Source: Candidatus Aminicenantota bacterium (lineage in GTDB: Bacteria > Acidobacteriota > Aminicenantia > Aminicenantales > Aminicenantaceae). From it: 64,000 nucleotides of DNA. Position numbers and translations under genes: made by a program. The notes beneath the pieces were generated by a model that was not told the DNA's origin, ran no database searches, and saw only the letters and a program-made list of their open reading frames with translations. Below are positions 1 through 9,513 of this stretch, one piece after another. Every line of letters starts with the position of its first letter. Positions within the stretch are counted from its first letter, which is position 1. Location: the NCBI GenBank assembly GCA_020344415.1, contig CP070825.1, positions 178,961-242,960 on the forward strand. Direction: 5' to 3'.

Positions 1-399
1 AAAAACTCTGGCCAGAGTGCCTTCCGCTTCGATCATTATTTCTTTTCCGTCTAAATCCATCCCTTTGACTACAACCCGAGTAGGCCGGGTCACTTTTTCG
101 CTGATCTCTGGGACAGACAAACAGCCTTCTTCAAGAATGATCTCTCCTTCCTGGCTTATGAGTTCGGGATTAATGAGTATGATCAGATCTTCGTTATTCT
201 CCCCAACTGACAGGTCGACGGTTATCAGTCTTTTACTCACATTGACCTGGGGGGCAGCCAGCCCTATGCCAGGAGCCGCACGCATGGTTTGAACCATGTT
301 CTGAGCCAGATCTACGATCGTTTTATCGATTTTATTTATTTCTTCGGCTCTTTGAGCGAGAACCGGATTTCCGTATGTGATAATTTCGAGTATAGGCAT
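1..399 (-). CDS. def: Peptide deformylase, 5' part (runs off the window)
   Basis: Removes the N-formyl group from nascent proteins as a metal-dependent hydrolase in the cytoplasm. Reading the minus strand from ATG at 399 gives 133 codons without a stop up to base 1. Two family motifs are visible: GIGLAAPQV near residue 45 and EEGCLSVPE near residue 95, whose Cys is a metal ligand. The HExxH helix that supplies the two His ligands lies beyond the window, so activity cannot be judged from here. I see no strong Shine-Dalgarno sequence before the ATG. Upstream lie about 185 bases of unassigned sequence and then a palindromic repeat. Confidence 0.93.
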   Translation of the reverse strand, partial: MPILEIITYGNPVLAQRAEEINKIDKTIVDLAQNMVQTMRAAPGIGLAAPQVNVSKRLITVDLSVGENNEDLIILINPELISQEGEIILEEGCLSVPEISEKVTRPTRVVVKGMDLDGKEIMIEAEGTLARVF

Positions 400-583
400 T
401 GTATTCAAAAGTTAGGATTCTATTCTAAAAGAAATGGATGGATTGTTCAATACATCTGCAGGGAACGTAAGCATTTCCAAATCCGTGATGGTCTTAAAGC
501 AGTGGGGCAAGCTGATGAGGAAGTCATCCGGAGGCGAGCGGGCATGGTTCCTCAAAGAGGAGAGCGAGCCGAGGACTGCAAAG
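400..583. other. Intergenic stretch with short hairpins, no gene
   Basis: Short frames here have no family resemblance. The part from about 500 to 580 can fold: GGTTCCTC and GAGGAG face each other around a 3-base loop, and AGCAGT/ACTGC could close a larger stem. It abuts the palindromic repeat that starts at 584 and may be a degraded part of the same kind of element. Confidence 0.4.
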
Positions 584-793
584 AAAAAGGGGACAGGCTA
601 CTTTTTTCCATTACCGTTGGGGCTTGATTCATCAAGCCCACTTTTTTGTCATTGCGAGGAATAAAATGAGGAAGCAATCTCATATAAAGGTTGAGATCGC
701 CACGTTTTGCTCGCGACAGAGGATTGCCACGCTGCGCTCGCAACAGGCTGCGCAATCTCTCCTGTTGGCAAAAAAGTAGCCTGTCCCCTTTTT
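584..793. repeat. GGGGACAGGCTAC-type palindromic repeat, copy 1
   Basis: A 210-bp element bounded by 24-bp inverted arms at 584-607 and 770-793, whose core is GGGGACAGGCTAC read inward from both ends. The interior contains the segment CATTGCGAGGAA followed by GAAGCAATCT and GCGCAGC-type hairpins. Related interiors and arms occur at 11502, 16693, 26239 and 57624 of this window. It has no credible ORF. It resembles non-autonomous palindromic repeats (REP/MITE-like) that scatter between genes, but no transposase is present here. Confidence 0.85.
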
Positions 794-906
794 CTTGCGG
801 GTTGACGAATCAGCTTGCCTGACTATTGCTGCATCATGGTTTTGGAGATACTTCTACTATTGACTTGAAAAGCTCAAACATACAAAATTGAGACGCTGTT
901 TACGTT

Positions 907-998
907 GATTATTCAAGATATCATTGAAGATAAGCAATAGTATCGGCAGTTTTTATGAATAACCCATATAATCATGGATTATTCACGATATTATTGAA
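907..998. repeat. Direct repeats and TTATTCA hairpin upstream of the large M14 gene
   Basis: Two 22-base copies starting GATTATTCA, at 907-928 and 977-998, differ at two positions. Between them lies TATCGGCAGTTTTTATGAATAA (941-962), related to segments at 39791 and 41184. TGAATAACCCAT (955-966) and ATGGATTATTCA (975-986) also form an imperfect inverted pair. The block sits directly in the 5' region of the M14 gene and could be transposon-end debris or a regulatory site. Confidence 0.5.
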
Positions 999-1023
999 AA
1001 TGAGTAGTGGTAAAGGAGAAAAA

Positions 1024-4000
1024 ATGAGTAAAAAAAGTCTCCTATTCTTCATCATATTTATCTTATGTCTTCATAATGGAGCGGCTGAATTCACCTGCCT
1101 ATCGGAAATATTTCTGCTGGGCAGAGGAATTAAAGATCTGGATGGAGATAAGCTTGGAGAAAACATCTCTCTCCAAATCATCATTCCAGACATACCCAGC
1201 GCATTTGAGCTTTCCGCAGCCGCCGATATTGCTGCCAGAGCAAACTTGGAGAGCCTTGTGGTCGATTTCTCTCTTTTGAAAAAAGAATCAGAAGTTAAAA
1301 ACAAACAAACTCTCAAAAATCCTATCCTCATCGGGACAAACTTAAGCTGGATAAGGGAGCTAGAGAGAGAAAAGAAGATAAGACTTTCCTCGCTCAAACA
1401 TAACCAGGGGCTCGTTACTCTCTTTACCTACAAGAACCAGCAAGGAGTGGCTCTCGTAGCTGGCTCAGAGGACGCGCTCCTCAGGACCAGCCGTTCATTC
1501 TTCCTCCGCTGGCCTTATCTCTGGGAAATATGGGGACGAGAAGAGGGCGCCACCTATTTCTCCTTAGGGGAAGATTTAGACAAATTTTTTAAGGAAAAAG
1601 GAATGAGCCCAAAAAAAATAACAATCCAGTCTGCCCTCTATGATTTTCCACCTACTCAGTCGCCCTATGACGTTATCAAAAGATTGAGGTTCAACTCGGG
1701 CGAAATTAACAACTTAACCATAGTGATAGATTTCCCTGATGTGAAAGAGCTAAAAAATGCTTACAAAGCACTCGAATCTCTTCGCAATCAACACCAAAGG
1801 GGATTAAGGACAGATATTCTGTCTTATTCGGGCTGTGCCAAAATTACATTCGATCTTCGGCATGATGGGGAAAACTCCCAGATTGCCCTCCCCCGAGTGG
1901 GGTATCCAAGGAGGATCTTAACTCCTTCCTACAAGTCTCCTTTCAAACCCAAAATTTCCAAAAAAGATTTTGACCTTCTCAGCCTATTCTCAGCTAACGG
2001 TTTTTATTCCGACAGTGATAAGGATAATATTTTAGACAATTTAGATGCATCAATAATCATTCCTCAAAATATGACAACACAAGGAGCAACCGAATTGGCA
2101 TCAAGGCTGGTCTTAAACACAGCCGGAGCCTCCTTTCCGATTGTTTTCCTGGACAAGGAAATTGAAGACAAAAGAGCTTTGGTGACACCCATATTTATTG
2201 GCAAGGATAACAGTTTCAATAAAGAGCTCGTCAAAACAGGAAAATTAAAGATACCCTCGTTGGACAAGGGCTGCGGGCTGGTAAAAGTCATTCCTCAAGC
2301 ATTTAACAAATCTAACGCCTTAGCTGTTATCGCCGCCGACAATACAGGCTTGGAAAAAACTCTCAATTATTTGAGCAAGGCTTTTCCCTACTTTGATGAA
2401 TATAGAGACGGAAACCCTCAACTCAGCGATGTACACTCTGCTCTTGAAGGATTCCTCAAAGGAGAGAAGGGAAGTGCCGAAGCATTCTTCAACTGGAAGT
2501 TAAAAGAAATTATTGATGAAATTAAAGACAAAAATTTCGAGTTCTTCGATGCAGAACTATATTTACCTGAATACAACAAAAAATTTGAAGAGCATATTGA
2601 GAAATTTCTTAAGAGCTCGCTCAATGCAGAAAATCTAAGAATAAAAACACTCAAACTCAAGGACAGCAAAATAATCTTTGAAAAAGAAAAAGAATTTCCC
2701 TGGGAAGGAGAGGAGGCTCTAAGGCTGGTTCAAGAAAAAATAAAATCCATCCCCCCCTCAAGTTCTAATCTAAAAGTAAGCCTGGGAGTGAGCGAATCGC
2801 CGAAAGTGAGGGAAGCCATAAAAAGTAGAATCAAAAGTCTCCTAGGCCAGAATAATATCACAGATTTCGAAGTAGAAGTTCTTTCTGCTTATAAACAGGG
2901 GTTTTTCTGGTTGTTGGAAAAGGTAATCCCCTCTCTCAAGGGAAAAAATATCAACCGCTTGAACATCAAGTTTGCAGAAGCAAGGGAAAACCGGAACGAG
3001 CTCAAGAGGTTCTACACCGAGCCCTGCAGATGGCTCCAAGAGCTCTACCCTATTGACGAAATCATCTCCCGGGAGGCGAATATTCCTCTTAACAGGATAG
3101 GATTTGAGATGAAAAAAGATGAAGAGCCTAGATATGAAGTTTTGGCCTTCGATGAAGAAAATAGCCTCGCCTTCAGGGAAAGTTTTTCTCCCCGAACACG
3201 AAAGGCTCTGTATCTTAGAATTTTACCCGAATGGGGAGAGGTCGAACTGACAACAGGCTGGGTTGAAATATCACAAAGAGGCGAGATTTTAGCAGATGCC
3301 TCTATTAAAAGTGACCTAGAAAGATTTTGGGATTACTACCAAGACGAAATCCTCCCTTCAGTCCATTCGTGGGTCATGAAGAAGACAGATAACGAGCCTT
3401 CATTCAAGAAACAGCCTTATTTTAAAAGACTCCTGATAGAGATGAAGTTCAGTGAACCTGATTATAAATTGGGATTGGATGAGGAAATCATCAGCAGCCT
3501 CGAAGCCATCCATGATGAAATCTACTTTGATACCTTAGATTTTTTAAGAGGGATTACAGAGGTTAAGGCTGAAGAAAAGGATCTTCCTGAGGATACATCT
3601 CGATACTCCGCGCCTGGCAACATCCTCCCTCTCATTCATCCCTCTCTGGAAGGAGAAAGGGGGAAAGCAAAGATAAAATTTGAAGACTGGCAGTCTCGCT
3701 CTCCTCAGCTTGTCTTGAAATGGAAAGAAAAAGGGAAAAAAGAGCTGACCAAGAAACTGAACTTTTCCTCTTTAAAGACAAAGAGCTTTCGTTTGCCTTC
3801 TTTTATTTACGATGGCATAGAAAAAAGAATCAAAAGCCTATTCATAAAAATGGAAATCGAGAAGGAAGCTGATTACATGACGCTCATTGACCTCATGGAC
3901 TCTTACAGGAATCTCCTCAACCGTGAGGTCCTTCAGCCTTCTTTCAGCTATCCAAAACTCGATTCCATTACTCTGAATATCAAGCATAAAGAACTGGAAA

Positions 4001-5154
4001 AAGAAGAGACCCTTCCCGTCTCATTTAAAAAACCTGTTGCCTTATCAATTCCTCCATCGTCTACGAAAGAGGAGACCATTGTCCCCACAGATCGAATCAT
4101 ATCGCCGGAGATGTGTCTTGATATCGTTCAGCAACTCGGTCGATTCAAAACAATTAATAGCTATGTCGCAGGCAGGTCTTATGAAAACAGAAAGATTCCT
4201 GTTCTGGAAATATTTGCTCCTCTGGATAAATACATCTCCATAGCTCGCCTCATTACCTTCAAGCCAACCCTCCTCGTCAGTGCGCGCCAACACGCAAACG
4301 AGGTCTCTTCGACTAACTATGTCTTAAAATTGGCTGAATTTTTGGCAAAAAAACCTGCATACCAAGAATATTTAAAGAAGGTGAATTTTGCGCTTCATCC
4401 GCTGGAAAATCCGGATGGAGCCGCACTCGCCTATAGACTTCAAGAACTGACTCCTTTCCATAGCCTTCACGCTGGCCGTTACAGTGCTCTCGGGATAGAC
4501 ATTGGGTACCAAATCAACGTATCCAGACCTATTCTTCCCGAAGCAAAAGTCAGGAAAAACCTTTATAGCAAATGGCTCCCTGATATCTGCCTTAATCTCC
4601 ACGGCTACCCCTCTCATGAATGGGTCCAGCAGTTTTCTAACTACTCTCCCTTTCTCTTTCGCGACTATTGGATTCCTCGAGGGTGGTTTGCCTATTACAG
4701 ATCCCTCTCTCTCCCTATTTTCCACAGCTGGAAGAAAGCCGGAGAGGCCTTGAGAAGATTCATAATTGATGAGATGAAGACAAATGAGAGGATAAGGAGT
4801 TCAAACAAGAAATTTTACGATCGCTACTATCGCTGGGCAACACGCTGGCAGCCTCATATGAATAACCTTGAAATATATGAAGGAGTGAACCTCTACGCCA
4901 AGCGGCGTTCTTCCCGCGAGAGCAAGCTGTCTGCAAGACGCAGGATCACCGTTGTCGAAGAAACGCCAGAACTCATGGACGAAACAGCACACGGTGCATG
5001 GCTTGAGTTTCTCTGTCAGCAGGGACTTTCCTATCTTAGAGCACATATTAAATATCTTGCGCAGATCAAGCATGAAATTGCCCGGTTCGAAGAGGAAATC
5101 CGTGACCGAATCCATATCCAGTTCAGCCGCAGCCGCCCAGGACAATCAAAATAA
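1024..5154 (+). CDS. Large secreted M14-like zinc carboxypeptidase with duplicated N-terminal module
   Basis: Predicted exported metallopeptidase of 1376 residues. I start at ATG 1024 because AAAGGAG precedes it and the product then begins with a signal peptide (MSKKSLLFFIIFILCLHNGAA); an in-frame ATG at 955 lacks both. The C-terminal catalytic domain shows the M14 zinc pair HANE (about H1090 and E1093), NPDG shortly after, and LHGYPSHEW with the likely third ligand near H1193. The N-terminal half holds two similar modules (about residues 29-172 and 320-460), each starting with an Asp-rich loop (DLDGD, DSDKD) followed by IIIP, P-I-(L/F)-IG and a G-L-V turn. The middle is charged and unassigned. 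Substrate is unknown. A GGGTCAGG hairpin begins two bases after the stop. Confidence 0.85.
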   Translation: MSKKSLLFFIIFILCLHNGAAEFTCLSEIFLLGRGIKDLDGDKLGENISLQIIIPDIPSAFELSAAADIAARANLESLVVDFSLLKKESEVKNKQTLKNPILIGTNLSWIRELEREKKIRLSSLKHNQGLVTLFTYKNQQGVALVAGSEDALLRTSRSFFLRWPYLWEIWGREEGATYFSLGEDLDKFFKEKGMSPKKITIQSALYDFPPTQSPYDVIKRLRFNSGEINNLTIVIDFPDVKELKNAYKALESLRNQHQRGLRTDILSYSGCAKITFDLRHDGENSQIALPRVGYPRRILTPSYKSPFKPKISKKDFDLLSLFSANGFYSDSDKDNILDNLDASIIIPQNMTTQGATELASRLVLNTAGASFPIVFLDKEIEDKRALVTPIFIGKDNSFNKELVKTGKLKIPSLDKGCGLVKVIPQAFNKSNALAVIAADNTGLEKTLNYLSKAFPYFDEYRDGNPQLSDVHSALEGFLKGEKGSAEAFFNWKLKEIIDEIKDKNFEFFDAELYLPEYNKKFEEHIEKFLKSSLNAENLRIKTLKLKDSKIIFEKEKEFPWEGEEALRLVQEKIKSIPPSSSNLKVSLGVSESPKVREAIKSRIKSLLGQNNITDFEVEVLSAYKQGFFWLLEKVIPSLKGKNINRLNIKFAEARENRNELKRFYTEPCRWLQELYPIDEIISREANIPLNRIGFEMKKDEEPRYEVLAFDEENSLAFRESFSPRTRKALYLRILPEWGEVELTTGWVEISQRGEILADASIKSDLERFWDYYQDEILPSVHSWVMKKTDNEPSFKKQPYFKRLLIEMKFSEPDYKLGLDEEIISSLEAIHDEIYFDTLDFLRGITEVKAEEKDLPEDTSRYSAPGNILPLIHPSLEGERGKAKIKFEDWQSRSPQLVLKWKEKGKKELTKKLNFSSLKTKSFRLPSFIYDGIEKRIKSLFIKMEIEKEADYMTLIDLMDSYRNLLNREVLQPSFSYPKLDSITLNIKHKELEKEETLPVSFKKPVALSIPPSSTKEETIVPTDRIISPEMCLDIVQQLGRFKTINSYVAGRSYENRKIPVLEIFAPLDKYISIARLITFKPTLLVSARQHANEVSSTNYVLKLAEFLAKKPAYQEYLKKVNFALHPLENPDGAALAYRLQELTPFHSLHAGRYSALGIDIGYQINVSRPILPEAKVRKNLYSKWLPDICLNLHGYPSHEWVQQFSNYSPFLFRDYWIPRGWFAYYRSLSLPIFHSWKKAGEALRRFIIDEMKTNERIRSSNKKFYDRYYRWATRWQPHMNNLEIYEGVNLYAKRRSSRESKLSARRRITVVEETPELMDETAHGAWLEFLCQQGLSYLRAHIKYLAQIKHEIARFEEEIRDRIHIQFSRSRPGQSK

Positions 5155-5155
5155 C

Positions 5156-5288
5156 AGGGTCAGGTCTACACTTTTAACTTATTCCTTCACCTCGATTTAA
5201 TTATCGGCCTGAACGTTAAATAAGCCTTTCAATTATAAGGATTTAAACACCTATAATGAGAATAAGTTAAAAGTGTAGACCTGACCCT
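5156..5288. repeat. GGGTCAGG-type palindromic repeat, copy 1 (29-bp perfect arms)
   Basis: Arms at 5156-5184 and 5260-5288 are perfect inverted repeats of 29 bp, with core GGGTCAGGTCTACAC, around a 75-bp interior. It lies between two convergent genes and could act as a bidirectional hairpin terminator. Its right arm supplies the last codons and the stop of the aminotransferase gene. Related elements lie at 23570 and 55796. Confidence 0.9.
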
Positions 5289-6352
5289 AATACTTTTTTA
5301 ATATTCTCCAATCCTCTGGCCAAAGTATCTGGTCTGACACCAAAGCCCATCCGGAAATGCTGAGGTTTTTCAAAAAAACTCCCAGGAACAACAGAAGTGT
5401 CATATCTTTCAAGAAGCAGAGATGCCAGCTCATCCCCGCTCAATCCAGCCTCCACCCTGGGGAAACAAACCACACCCCCTGCAGGTTCCACCCATGAGAG
5501 TTTTTCTTCTTTTCTAATTAAATTGGCTATCATTGACATATTTTTCTCGAGCGTTTCTTTACTCTCATCTTTTATAGAATCAATCTGATCGAAGATCTTG
5601 GCAGATATTTGTTCCCCGATGAAAACTCCATCCACGTTGATATAATCAATGATACTTCTCAGCCTTTTTGCTAAAGCAGAAGACGCCAAGATCCAGCCAC
5701 ACCGGAGACCGCCTAATCCGAAAACTTTGGTCAAGCTTGATATAACGATGATGTTCTCCTCTGTTGAGAAGGACGTTTCGCTCTCTGCCCCTTCCAGAAA
5801 TTCAAGGTAAATCTCATCAATCAGAACTTGCGCTCCGCTCTTGTGGGCAATTCCAACCAAATCCCTGAGGTCTCGACGAGAAAGAAGAGCGCCGGTAGGA
5901 TTATGAAGATTGGTCAAGACAATAAGCTTTGTTTTTGGAGATAGGAGGGACGCGAACTTTTCTAAATCAATCTGATATCCATTATCGTATCTTCTCTCGA
6001 ATCTTTTTGTGACTGCATCAAAAGCTCGAGGAACAGCCAAAAGTGGCTCATAAACAGGAGTCTCGATTAAAACTTCATCTCCTCGCTCTATAAGAGCAGC
6101 GCATACCAGGAAAATAGCGTGAGAACTTCCGACCGCTGTTACCACATTCTCCTCTTTTACCTTATATCTTGAGGCGACAGCCTCAAGAAGAGGGGGATAA
6201 CCATAATCATTAGGACCAAAAATTTCCAGTTCTTCCCTTTTAACATTCAGGTTTTTTAGAGAAAAATTCCTCACACTACTGCGTGTAAGATCGATCTTTG
6301 TCCTAGCTCTTGTTTTCATCCATTCTATGAATCCTATGGTCTCAAACCTCAT
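5267..6352 (-). CDS. PLP-dependent class I/II aminotransferase
   Basis: Fold-type I aminotransferase of 361 residues; the amino donor is not predictable from sequence. Visible motifs are the PLP-phosphate region VGSSHAIF, NLHNPTG with the conserved Asn-Pro-Thr-Gly, DEIYLEF with the Asp that contacts the pyridine nitrogen, and SSLTKVFGLGGLRCGW containing the Schiff-base Lys. The C-terminal Arg region reads HFRMGFG. AAGGAGAG precedes the ATG. The final residues GSGLHF and the TAA stop are encoded by the right arm of a palindromic repeat, so the original terminus may have differed. It is transcribed toward the M14 gene and divergently from the next one. Confidence 0.9.
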   Translation of the reverse strand: MRFETIGFIEWMKTRARTKIDLTRSSVRNFSLKNLNVKREELEIFGPNDYGYPPLLEAVASRYKVKEENVVTAVGSSHAIFLVCAALIERGDEVLIETPVYEPLLAVPRAFDAVTKRFERRYDNGYQIDLEKFASLLSPKTKLIVLTNLHNPTGALLSRRDLRDLVGIAHKSGAQVLIDEIYLEFLEGAESETSFSTEENIIVISSLTKVFGLGGLRCGWILASSALAKRLRSIIDYINVDGVFIGEQISAKIFDQIDSIKDESKETLEKNMSMIANLIRKEEKLSWVEPAGGVVCFPRVEAGLSGDELASLLLERYDTSVVPGSFFEKPQHFRMGFGVRPDTLARGLENIKKVLGSGLHF

Positions 6353-6431
6353 CCTTCTTCTCTCCTTTTCTAGAAAATATATGTTTAGCTCTCTCTTCTT
6401 TTATCCTAAGAGTTTGATTAAATCAATACAA

Positions 6432-6454
6432 AAAAGGGGACTGTCCCCTTTTTC
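6432..6454. repeat. Minimal GGGGAC palindrome
   Basis: A 23-bp perfect palindrome with a single central base: five A, GGGGAC, T, GTCCCC, five T. It sits between divergent genes and reads like the two outer ends of the GGGGACAGG repeat family joined with no interior. It could be a deletion product, a founder end, or simply a hairpin. Confidence 0.6.
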
Positions 6455-6564
6455 ACTTTTTTTATTTTTATTATTTGAAAGGTGGGAATTTTATTATAAA
6501 ATCCTCTGAGTAATATTTAAGACGAATCCATCAAAATATATAATTCACTTAAAAGGAGGAATTC

Positions 6565-9486
6565 ATGAATCGTTTTATTAAGGTCAATCTCAATCTTATT
6601 TTTTTTGTTTTACTCACTCTTTCTCTCTCGTCTCCGTCTCTTCCAGCTCAGCAGAAGATCGACAAAGAATACAGCGCAAAGATTCTCGAGTACACGACAG
6701 AAAAATTCTTCCTGACTGAACTCGTTGACCATCTTCCGGCTTCTGATAATGTCCCTACCCCCAAGAGCATTCTGGGAAATGTGATCGGGGCTCCCAATAT
6801 CCTCCATTACACATCTGATATAGCTAAATATATGAAAGCTGTAGCTGAGTCCAGTCCTCGCGTTATAGCTTTTTCCATCGGCCAAAGCGATGAAGGGAAG
6901 GAAATGATTACTGTCGCCGTCTCAGATGAGAAAAATATCCATAGATTGAATAGGATAAAAGAAGTCTTAACGCTTCTGGCTGATCCTCGAAAAATTGAGA
7001 AAGGAGAAGCAGAAAAACTATTAATTGAGGGGATTCCCATTTACTGGATAACAGGCGCCTTGCATTCCCCGGAGAGCGGGTCTCCGGAAATGCTAATGGA
7101 GCTAGCCTACCGCCTGGCCGTAGATGAGACAGAATTTTTCCGGTCTATAAGAAAAAACCTTATCGTGCTCATAACTCCTGTCCTTGAGGTGGATGGAAGG
7201 GACCGCTATGTGGATACATACCGGTACAAGAAGGAACACAAAGATAAAAAATCTCTTCCCCTTGTTTATTGGGGAAATTATGTGGCCCATGATAACAACC
7301 GCGACGCAATAGGCCTGGCTCTCAAGCTGTCAGAGAATTTATTAAAGACTTATTTCGAATGGCATCCAACGATCATGCACGATCTGCACGAATCTGTACC
7401 TTACCTATACACTTCGACTGGAACCGGCCCCTATAATGCCTGGCTCGACCCCATAACAATCAACGAGTGGCAGGAACTGGCCTATGTGGAGATATCTGAG
7501 ATGACCAAGCGCGGGGTGCCCGGAGTCTGGACTCATGGTTTCTTTGACGGCTGGTCACCTAGTTATGGCTTTTATATTGCCATGTTTCATAACTCCACCG
7601 GTCGCTTTTATGAAACTTTTGGAGGCACCGGGGCAGACACTCTGGTACGGAGTGTTGGGGCTCAATCCAGCAGAGCCTGGTACAGGCCTAGTCCCCCTCT
7701 TAAAACTGTCAAGTGGTCCGTACGGAATAACATTAACCTCCAGCAAAGTGCTTTGCTTTTTGCCCTGAATCATGTTGCAGAGAATAGAACTAGTTTCTTG
7801 AAAAATTTCTACCTCAAAAGCAAGCGCTCTGTAAATAAGGCAAGAACCGAGGGGCCCGCAGCCTGGGTGATTCCTTCCGACGGAAAACGCCCCCTCGCCG
7901 CAGCCGATCTCGTGAATCTCCTACGAAAACATGGGGCGGAGGTCCACGAATCCAAAAAAGAATTTACGATCAAGAAAGAAAAATTTTCCTCTGGGAGCTT
8001 AATCTTCCGAATGGATCAGCCCTACAGCCGATGTGTGGACCTGCTTCTCGATACCCAATATTACAATCCCAACGACCCACGCCCATATGATGATACAGGA
8101 TGGACGCTTGGTCCACTTCATAACGTAAAAACGATCAGACTCATGGACCAGAAAGTTCTGGAAGTTCCCATGACTCTTCTCACAGGAGATATCAAAGTCG
8201 AGGGCCAGGTGCTCAATCCAAAGAAAGCAGCTGCATTCCTCATCAATCATAATGCTGAAAATGCTTTGATGAAATTCCGCTTTGAGCTTAAGGAGATAAA
8301 AATGCTGGCTGCCGAGCAAGGTTTTAAGGTGGCGGATAAGAGATTTAATGCAGGAACCTTCATCCTTCCTGTTGCAGAAAATCCCCCCGATACTCTACAG
8401 CAACTGGAAAAAGCTGTGAAAAAACTTGGGCTCAAAGCCTATGGCGTCAAAGAATTGCCCAAGGTTGATTGCCATGATCTCGTTGTTCCTCGTATCGCCA
8501 TCCTTCATACCTGGATATTCACTCAAAATGAAGGCTGGTTCCGTCTGACTTTTGAAAAATTAGGAATTCCCTATTCTTACATCTCCCTTCAAGACATCAG
8601 GGATACGGTAGACCTTAAAAGCAAATACGATGTGATCATTTTCCCTCCGGTCATGTTCGGTAAGGCCCAGAGGCTAGTCAACGGCATCAGCGGTGATTCT
8701 CCCATTCCCTGGAAAAAATCAGAAAAATATCCGAATTTAGGCGGTCCTGACTCCAGAGACGATATCCGGGGCGGAATGGGTCTCGAAGGAATTCTCCATC
8801 TCAGCCAATTCATCGAAAAAGGGGGGCTTTTCATCCCCATCACATCTAATGTCAAACTTCCCATCGATTATGGGCTGGTAGAAAGTGTTGATGTCGTGAG
8901 GGCCAACAAACTAAAAACCGCAGGCGGAGTCTTTCAAGTAAGGATAATAGACCAACAAAGTCCGATAGCCTATGGGTATGACCGAACTCTAGCAGTCCAT
9001 TTCAATGGAGCGCCTGTCCTAGAAACAGGGATGAAGGCAGCCACAGGAGGCATAGATATTGCAGCTATGCTATCCGGAGAATCAAGAGGAAGAGCCAGTG
9101 GTCGAGGAAGCCTCAAGGACCCTGATGTCATACAGGGACGCCCCTATAAACAGCCCAAGATAAGAGGAGCTGGAGCTGGAATCCCCCGGGAGTTCCGTGA
9201 TATGATGAATCTCTTCATGCCTCCTGACCTTAACAAAATCAGGGTCATACTCCGCTTTGACCAAAAGGACAAACTTTTAATCAGCGGGATGCTCGCGGGA
9301 GGAGAAGAGCTCCAAAATCGGGCTGCTGTGGTCGACGTCCCCTATGGAAAGGGCCACATCCTTCTATTTGCCATCAATCCCATGTGGCGCTTTGAAACTC
9401 ACGGAAGTTTCTTTTTGCTCTTTAATGCTGCTTTAAACTATAATAGTCTTGATGTTGGACGACCCAAGGCAACATCGAAGAAATGA
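6565..9486 (+). CDS. Secreted M14-family zinc carboxypeptidase
   Basis: Predicted exported metallopeptidase of 973 residues with a signal peptide ending near SLPAQQ. AAAAGGAGGA precedes the ATG by a good distance. The catalytic domain is N-terminal: GALHSPESGS carries the His-x-x-Glu zinc pair (about H167 and E170), TPVLEVDGRDR occupies the position of the usual N-P-D-G segment, and MHDLHES supplies the third His (H272 or H275). The C-terminal half has no catalytic motif I recognise; it contains a segment resembling a glutamine-amidotransferase-like fold (IAILHTW and YDVIIFPP) and ends with a beta-rich region (GKGHILLFAINPMWRF) as seen in large M14 proteins of Acidobacteriota and Bacteroidota. 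A LolA-like gene follows after 27 bases, probably co-transcribed. Confidence 0.88.
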   Translation: MNRFIKVNLNLIFFVLLTLSLSSPSLPAQQKIDKEYSAKILEYTTEKFFLTELVDHLPASDNVPTPKSILGNVIGAPNILHYTSDIAKYMKAVAESSPRVIAFSIGQSDEGKEMITVAVSDEKNIHRLNRIKEVLTLLADPRKIEKGEAEKLLIEGIPIYWITGALHSPESGSPEMLMELAYRLAVDETEFFRSIRKNLIVLITPVLEVDGRDRYVDTYRYKKEHKDKKSLPLVYWGNYVAHDNNRDAIGLALKLSENLLKTYFEWHPTIMHDLHESVPYLYTSTGTGPYNAWLDPITINEWQELAYVEISEMTKRGVPGVWTHGFFDGWSPSYGFYIAMFHNSTGRFYETFGGTGADTLVRSVGAQSSRAWYRPSPPLKTVKWSVRNNINLQQSALLFALNHVAENRTSFLKNFYLKSKRSVNKARTEGPAAWVIPSDGKRPLAAADLVNLLRKHGAEVHESKKEFTIKKEKFSSGSLIFRMDQPYSRCVDLLLDTQYYNPNDPRPYDDTGWTLGPLHNVKTIRLMDQKVLEVPMTLLTGDIKVEGQVLNPKKAAAFLINHNAENALMKFRFELKEIKMLAAEQGFKVADKRFNAGTFILPVAENPPDTLQQLEKAVKKLGLKAYGVKELPKVDCHDLVVPRIAILHTWIFTQNEGWFRLTFEKLGIPYSYISLQDIRDTVDLKSKYDVIIFPPVMFGKAQRLVNGISGDSPIPWKKSEKYPNLGGPDSRDDIRGGMGLEGILHLSQFIEKGGLFIPITSNVKLPIDYGLVESVDVVRANKLKTAGGVFQVRIIDQQSPIAYGYDRTLAVHFNGAPVLETGMKAATGGIDIAAMLSGESRGRASGRGSLKDPDVIQGRPYKQPKIRGAGAGIPREFRDMMNLFMPPDLNKIRVILRFDQKDKLLISGMLAGGEELQNRAAVVDVPYGKGHILLFAINPMWRFETHGSFFLLFNAALNYNSLDVGRPKATSKK

Positions 9487-9513
9487 AAATAAAAATTTAA
9501 AAAGGAGGAATGA

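Noticed and set aside
552..755. Small frames inside the palindromic repeats (also at 26251-26496 and 57526-57852)
   Set aside because: The same peptide-like strings recur because the repeat DNA recurs; no start signals and no selection for protein.
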